Shown here: in pieces, positions 50,358 through 54,092 of the stretch
Layout of the letters: each line of letters starts with the position of its first letter
How positions within the stretch are numbered: the first letter of the stretch is position 1
NCBI RefSeq assembly: GCF_002374855.1
Contig: NZ_NWVC01000011.1
Location: 1-54,092 of the forward strand
DNA: 54,092 bases
Source of the DNA: Sphingomonas adhaesiva
GTDB taxonomy: Bacteria > Pseudomonadota > Alphaproteobacteria > Sphingomonadales > Sphingomonadaceae
Direction of reading: 5' to 3'
The notes under the pieces: model-generated
Told to the model about the DNA's origin: nothing
The model's input: the letters and a program-made list of their open reading frames with translations, nothing else
Databases searched by the model: none
Made by a program: the position numbers and the translations under genes

Positions 50358-51653
50358 CTACGTTGATGACCGGCGGATGCTGGCCCGGTAGACGATGCTG
50401 CCGAGAGCGACGACGACGCCCATGATGGCAAAAGATTCCATGCTCGAATGGCTCAAAAGCCAGATCGTGAGAAGGAAGCCACATGCAGGAATGACAAGCC
50501 CCCCGGGCAGCGCGAATTGCCCTGGTTCTTTCGGCAAGCTCGTCTCGATCTTCGGCAAGGCTGCAATGCACAAGGCGTAGGTCATCAAGCGGACCGAGGT
50601 GCTCAAGAGCACGAGCCACACGAACTGCTGCCCGACGGCAAGCGCCAGACTGAGCGCTCCGCAGAACAGGATCGAGTTCGCCGGCGTGCGGGTTCTCTCG
50701 TTCACAATACCGAACCACGCGGGGAGCGTTCCATCTCGGGCCAGTGCGAAGGTGAGGCGTGGCGCGGTGAGCAAAGACGTCAGACTGCCTCCGCCAATCG
50801 AGAATATAGCGCCCAGCGAAAGGGCTATCGCCCCGGTCGCTCCTGTCAATCGCCTCGCCAGCTCGACAAGTGGTGAGGCGCTGTTCCCGAGGTCCGGGCC
50901 TACCGAGACGGCTACGAGCTGGATCAGAGCATAGCAAAGGGCGATGGCGATCACCGTACCGATCAACGCCCGGGGAACGGTTGCCTTTGCATTCCGTGTT
51001 TCGCCCGCAGCGATCAGGCTGAACTCAAAGCCGATAAAGGCGTACATCAGGACGAGCATCGATTGGCCAAGCTGCGTGGGCGCGATCAGACCGCTGTCGA
51101 CGACACGTGCCCACTCGATGGCGGGGAAGCCGATGACGATCAGTAGCAGCAATGGGGCGAGTTTCAGGATGCTGATCAGGTACAGGACCGTCATACCGGC
51201 GCGCACGCCCATGGCATTCAGAAGAGTAGCGGCCGTGATATAGGCGGCTATGGCGATCGCCCGCGGAAATCCGGACTCAAGCGCGCTTGAGAGGGGCACG
51301 GCGTAGCTGACAATAAGATTGGCGCTCGCTGCGATCGCTGCAACCCGGCTGACATAGATCAGCAGCCCCGTGTGAAACCCGACGAAGCGTCCGAATGCAT
51401 GGGTAGTGTATACGATCGGGCCGCCCGTGACGTCGAAGAAGCTTGCCGCGCGCGCCAGGCTCAGCGCGACCGACAGGATCAGAACGCCGCAAAGCAGGAA
51501 GAGCCAAGGGCTGAAATACCCCGCCTGGGCGATGGCGACCGCCGGTAGCGCGAAGATGCCGGAGCCGACGACGCCGTTCATCGCAATCGCGGCGACGCCG
51601 ACCCGGCCAATTTCTCGGCGCAGCAACGCGTCGGACGCGGACTTGGCCGTCAC
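50358..51653 (-). CDS. APC-family amino acid permease
   Basis: This 431-residue inner-membrane transporter has about twelve helices. The first carries the APC motif (GVVGSGIFALPAVAIAQAG), and others follow (GGPIVYTTHAFGRFVGFHTGLLIYVSRV; YAFIGFEFSLIAAGETRNAKATVPRAL). It imports or exchanges amino acids or amines. Its start overlaps the PLP gene upstream by four bases (ATGA), so it is in the same operon and probably carries the substrate or product of those enzymes. The exact amino acid is not known. Confidence 0.88.
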   Translation of the reverse strand: MTAKSASDALLRREIGRVGVAAIAMNGVVGSGIFALPAVAIAQAGYFSPWLFLLCGVLILSVALSLARAASFFDVTGGPIVYTTHAFGRFVGFHTGLLIYVSRVAAIAASANLIVSYAVPLSSALESGFPRAIAIAAYITAATLLNAMGVRAGMTVLYLISILKLAPLLLLIVIGFPAIEWARVVDSGLIAPTQLGQSMLVLMYAFIGFEFSLIAAGETRNAKATVPRALIGTVIAIALCYALIQLVAVSVGPDLGNSASPLVELARRLTGATGAIALSLGAIFSIGGGSLTSLLTAPRLTFALARDGTLPAWFGIVNERTRTPANSILFCGALSLALAVGQQFVWLVLLSTSVRLMTYALCIAALPKIETSLPKEPGQFALPGGLVIPACGFLLTIWLLSHSSMESFAIMGVVVALGSIVYRASIRRSST

Positions 51654-52852
51654 CGTGCGGCTCCGTCGACGATCTGGTCCTTGTAGCCATGCGATGTGGC
51701 GATGAGGACGGCGCAGCTTTCGCGCGCAATCGCGCCGTGCTCGATCAGCGTACGCAGTCCGGTCAAGGTCGCGGCAGAAGAGAGCTCGAGGTAGAAGCCA
51801 TACTGCGCGAGCAGCTCGAAGTCGCGATGAACGTCGGCATCGACGACGGTGACGGCGTCGCCATGCGATCGCCGGATCGCCTCGACTGCCTGGTAGGTGA
51901 CGGTGGAACCGGCGATCGAATACAGCGAAGTCGATCCCGGATAGCTGCCGTCCAGGCTCTCCCCTGCGAGAATCCTGCTAATTCGTGGAAAAGGTTCGAT
52001 TGCGAACAGGCGCGGCAGCGTGGCGATGAAACCGGCCTCGCGCAGTTGGTGGAAGCCTTGAAACAGGCCCCATAGCAGATCGCCCCGTGAGGTCGGCACG
52101 AATATGGCATCCAGCCGCTCAGCCCCAAGATCCTCGAACAATTCGAAGGCGAGCGTCTTCAGACCTTCCACGCCGAAGGCGTTGCTGCCGACTGGCGGAG
52201 CGAGATAATTGGTCGCCGGGAACCAGCCTTCCCTTGCCATACGCTCGACTGTTTTCCATCGCTCAAGGCTGTCGCCGGCTGTGATCAGCCGAGCGCCGGT
52301 CGCAGTGATCGCGCGGCGATGGAGCGGCTGTAGCGCCGGGGTCGCGACAATGCTGCATCGGAGGCCCGCTGCCGCCGCGTAGAGGGCGAGCGACGCGCCC
52401 GCGTTGCCGCTCGATGCCGCGACGATCCCCCGCGCACCGACATCGCATGCCCGAGTCACCGTCAGGCCGCTTACCCGGTCCTTGTGGGAACCGCTTGGAT
52501 TCTGCCCTTCGTTTTTGATGAAAATCCCCGCCATGCCCATGTGATCTGCAAGGGGCTGGGCGGAAATGCAGGAGGTGGAACCCTCGCCGAGGGAAGTCCA
52601 TTGCCGATAGGGGAGCCAGTCGGCGTAGCGGGCCATTCCGCGCTTTTGCGGATTTCCGACGACATCGGGCAAGCGGCCGTAAACGGGACGGACCGATGCC
52701 GGCGTGCCGCGGGACAGACATATCGGGCAGCCTTCCGGATAGTCGCCGACAGGTAGTTCCATCTGGCAGCGGATGCAGGAAAAGCCCGTGAGCCAAGGGT
52801 TGATGACATCGGGATCGCGCCGTTCGGACGTCCTCACTGGCGCACCCATCAT
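51650..52852 (-). CDS. Threonine synthase-like PLP enzyme
   Basis: This 400-residue fold-type II PLP enzyme has an N-terminal zinc-ribbon (CIRCQMELPVGDYPEGCPIC), then the PLP Lys in NPSGSHKDRVSG and a Gly/Ser-rich phosphate loop region (AASSGNAGASLALYAAAAG). It resembles threonine synthases and related cysteate synthase-type lyases. The neighbours, a cystathionine-lyase-like enzyme and a permease, suggest use or breakdown of a sulfur or hydroxy amino acid, not core threonine synthesis. Two ATG codons lie side by side at the start; either may be used. Confidence 0.82.
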   Translation of the reverse strand: MMGAPVRTSERRDPDVINPWLTGFSCIRCQMELPVGDYPEGCPICLSRGTPASVRPVYGRLPDVVGNPQKRGMARYADWLPYRQWTSLGEGSTSCISAQPLADHMGMAGIFIKNEGQNPSGSHKDRVSGLTVTRACDVGARGIVAASSGNAGASLALYAAAAGLRCSIVATPALQPLHRRAITATGARLITAGDSLERWKTVERMAREGWFPATNYLAPPVGSNAFGVEGLKTLAFELFEDLGAERLDAIFVPTSRGDLLWGLFQGFHQLREAGFIATLPRLFAIEPFPRISRILAGESLDGSYPGSTSLYSIAGSTVTYQAVEAIRRSHGDAVTVVDADVHRDFELLAQYGFYLELSSAATLTGLRTLIEHGAIARESCAVLIATSHGYKDQIVDGAAR

Positions 52853-52891
52853 GCTCTCACCATTTGTTTCGACCGTTCGTTCGCCATCACG

Positions 52892-53971
52892 TCATGCATC
52901 CTTTTGGTGGGAGATCGCGCGAAGGCGGCGAAAAGCATCGTCGAGATCGCCGATCAGATCGGGGCTTGCTTCCAGGCCCGCGTGGACACGGATCAGGGTG
53001 CCATCATCGACCGGCAGGCAGCTGCGTGCCGGCGGCGGCCAGGCCGGCACAAGCAGGCTCTCGAAGCCACCCCAGCTCGACCCCAGCCGAAACAGGCGCA
53101 GTCCGTTGAAGAACGCCGCGCTCTGAGATGGGGATAGCGGCTCGAGAAGGACACCAAAGAGACCGGACGCCCCCGTGAAATCCCGTAGCCAGATTCGGTG
53201 TGCCGGGTCGGACGGTAATGCGGGATAGAGAACTCGCCGGACCTCAGGCTGCTGGTCAAACCATTGGGCCAGCTCGAGAGCGTTGCGCTGGTGCCGCTCC
53301 AGCCGAACGTCAAGTGTACGCAGCCCTCGATGTACGAGATAGCAATCATCGGGGCTGGCGATATTACCCCAGCGCGCTGCCATATCCTTGATGCGGGTAT
53401 AAACATCGGCGTTCGCGGCCGTCATCGCTCCCAGCATGACATCCGAGTGACCTGACAGATATTTGGTGGCGGCGGCGATCGAAATGTCGACGCCATGCTC
53501 GATCGGGCGGAAGAAAAGGGGAGTTGCCCAGGTATTGTCGAGCGCCGTGATGACGCCGTGCCGCCGCGTGACCTGCGTGATCGCCCGGACGTCTGGTATC
53601 TCGAACGTCATCGAGCCTGGCGCTTCGAGGAACACCATCCTTGTGTTGGGTCTGAGCAGCGCCTCGACGCCGGCGCCGATGCCCGGGTCGAAGTAAGAGA
53701 TTTCGACGCCATAGCCGGTCAGGACCTCGTCGCAAAAACGGCGCGTCGAGCGATAGGCGGTGTCGATGACGAGCGCGTGATCGCCCTCTTTGAGGAAGGC
53801 GGCGAGGCTCAAGGCAATCGCCGCGGTCCCCGATGAGGTTATCACGGTCTGATGGCCGTGCTCGAGTTTGGCAATCGCTGCGGCGAGGGCGAAGGTCGTC
53901 TCCGTGCCGTAAAGACCGTAAACGACGCCATCGTAAAGGCGGTCGTGTCGTGACAAATAGGCTTCTAGCAC
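52892..53971 (-). CDS. Cys/Met-metabolism PLP enzyme (cystathionine lyase-like)
   Basis: This 359-residue fold-type I PLP enzyme of the trans-sulfuration family has the N-terminal YGLYGTETTFALAAAIAKLE, SSGTAAIALSLAAFL and LDNTWATPLFF. The Schiff-base Lys is in AATKYLSGHSDVMLG. The start is GTG one base inside the stop of the preceding frame (TAGTG). About 15-25 residues normally present before YGLYG are missing compared with my memory of the family, so a slightly shortened N-terminus is possible. It would cleave cystathionine, homocysteine or cysteine-like substrates. Confidence 0.82.
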   Translation of the reverse strand: MLEAYLSRHDRLYDGVVYGLYGTETTFALAAAIAKLEHGHQTVITSSGTAAIALSLAAFLKEGDHALVIDTAYRSTRRFCDEVLTGYGVEISYFDPGIGAGVEALLRPNTRMVFLEAPGSMTFEIPDVRAITQVTRRHGVITALDNTWATPLFFRPIEHGVDISIAAATKYLSGHSDVMLGAMTAANADVYTRIKDMAARWGNIASPDDCYLVHRGLRTLDVRLERHQRNALELAQWFDQQPEVRRVLYPALPSDPAHRIWLRDFTGASGLFGVLLEPLSPSQSAAFFNGLRLFRLGSSWGGFESLLVPAWPPPARSCLPVDDGTLIRVHAGLEASPDLIGDLDDAFRRLRAISHQKDA

Positions 53972-54092
53972 TACTTTGGCACTTTAGGATCGACCGCGTC
54001 TGCTAGGAGCTTCTCACAGTGAGGGCATCGCAGTGGCGGCGGCTGAGCGAAGAGGTTGAGGATCGCCTGTCTGATGGCTGGCAGGCTCGGCT
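53971..54092 (-). CDS. Partial protein with CxxC end, cut by window edge
   Basis: Only the last ~40 residues are present. They end LRCPHCEKLLADAVDPKVPK. The CPHC may be half of a zinc site. The stop overlaps the GTG of the next gene, which suggests one operon. The family cannot be determined from this piece. Confidence 0.4.
   Translation of the reverse strand, partial: PSLPAIRQAILNLFAQPPPLRCPHCEKLLADAVDPKVPK

Overview
This GC-rich window looks like part of an accessory replicon, probably a large plasmid, of a sphingomonad or similar alphaproteobacterium. The basis is a RepA/ParA/ParB backbone with an iteron origin, nested copper and heavy-metal resistance clusters, an IS21-family end and several recombination scars. 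I see no rRNA, tRNA or CRISPR. The species assignment is inferred from gene content only.

Layout. (1) 1-456: end of an IS21-family element that runs off the left edge. (2) 582-5717, minus strand: an operon of class I PHA synthase, a MaoC-phosphotransacetylase fusion, acetate kinase and an enoyl-ACP reductase gene broken by an in-frame stop. (3) 5876-11000, minus: small membrane protein, CueR-type regulator, CopA-type copper ATPase, a methyltransferase, CopD and CopC. (4) 11133-12405, plus: a CnrY/CnrX/CnrH-like metal-sensing sigma-factor module, followed by a truncated multicopper oxidase gene (copA') that meets a truncated integrase. (5) 13733-18841: a CBASS anti-phage locus of a CapW-like WYL repressor, divergent from CapV phospholipase, CD-NTase and Cap2 (E1-E2), with no Cap3 gene visible. 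(6) 18958-28086: plasmid backbone with a decayed methylase/helicase remnant, toprim protein, RepA, iterons and DnaA box, ParA, three parS-like palindromes, ParB, two accessory genes and a tyrosine recombinase. (7) 28208-29503: an unrecognised protein with HhH-like and PD-(D/E)XK-like segments. (8) 29752-32399, minus: copper genes (a cusC/cusB deletion fusion, small secreted proteins, DUF411, DUF305). (9) 32760-41875, plus: a second metal region with a MerR regulator, lipoproteins, a flavin/2Fe-2S reductase, a membrane cytochrome b, a seven-heme cytochrome c, DUF1622, a Csp-type copper-storage protein, a GH130 protein and Met/His-rich secreted proteins. (10) 42128-49167, plus: aldehyde and alcohol dehydrogenases, intact copA-copB, an MFS transporter and a second DUF411 gene. 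(11) 49419-54092: integrase scar, DinJ/YafQ toxin-antitoxin pair, then a minus-strand amino-acid cluster (APC permease and two PLP enzymes) reaching the right edge.

How the parts fit together. Copper handling covers cytoplasmic export (CopA ATPase), periplasmic oxidation and binding (multicopper oxidase, CopB, CopC/CopD, Csp, DUF305, DUF411, Met-rich proteins) and two MerR regulators. Four strong copies of one promoter pattern, GAGGGS, 14 bases, GCGTATW, lie before copC, copA', the DUF305 gene and the second DUF411 gene. They are good candidates for the regulon of the CnrH-like sigma factor encoded between the first two. The most unusual parts are this regulon, the reductase-cytochrome b-heptaheme cytochrome chain beside a copper-storage protein, a duplicated family of small secreted proteins at 32760 and 41546, and the CapW-controlled CBASS that lacks Cap3.
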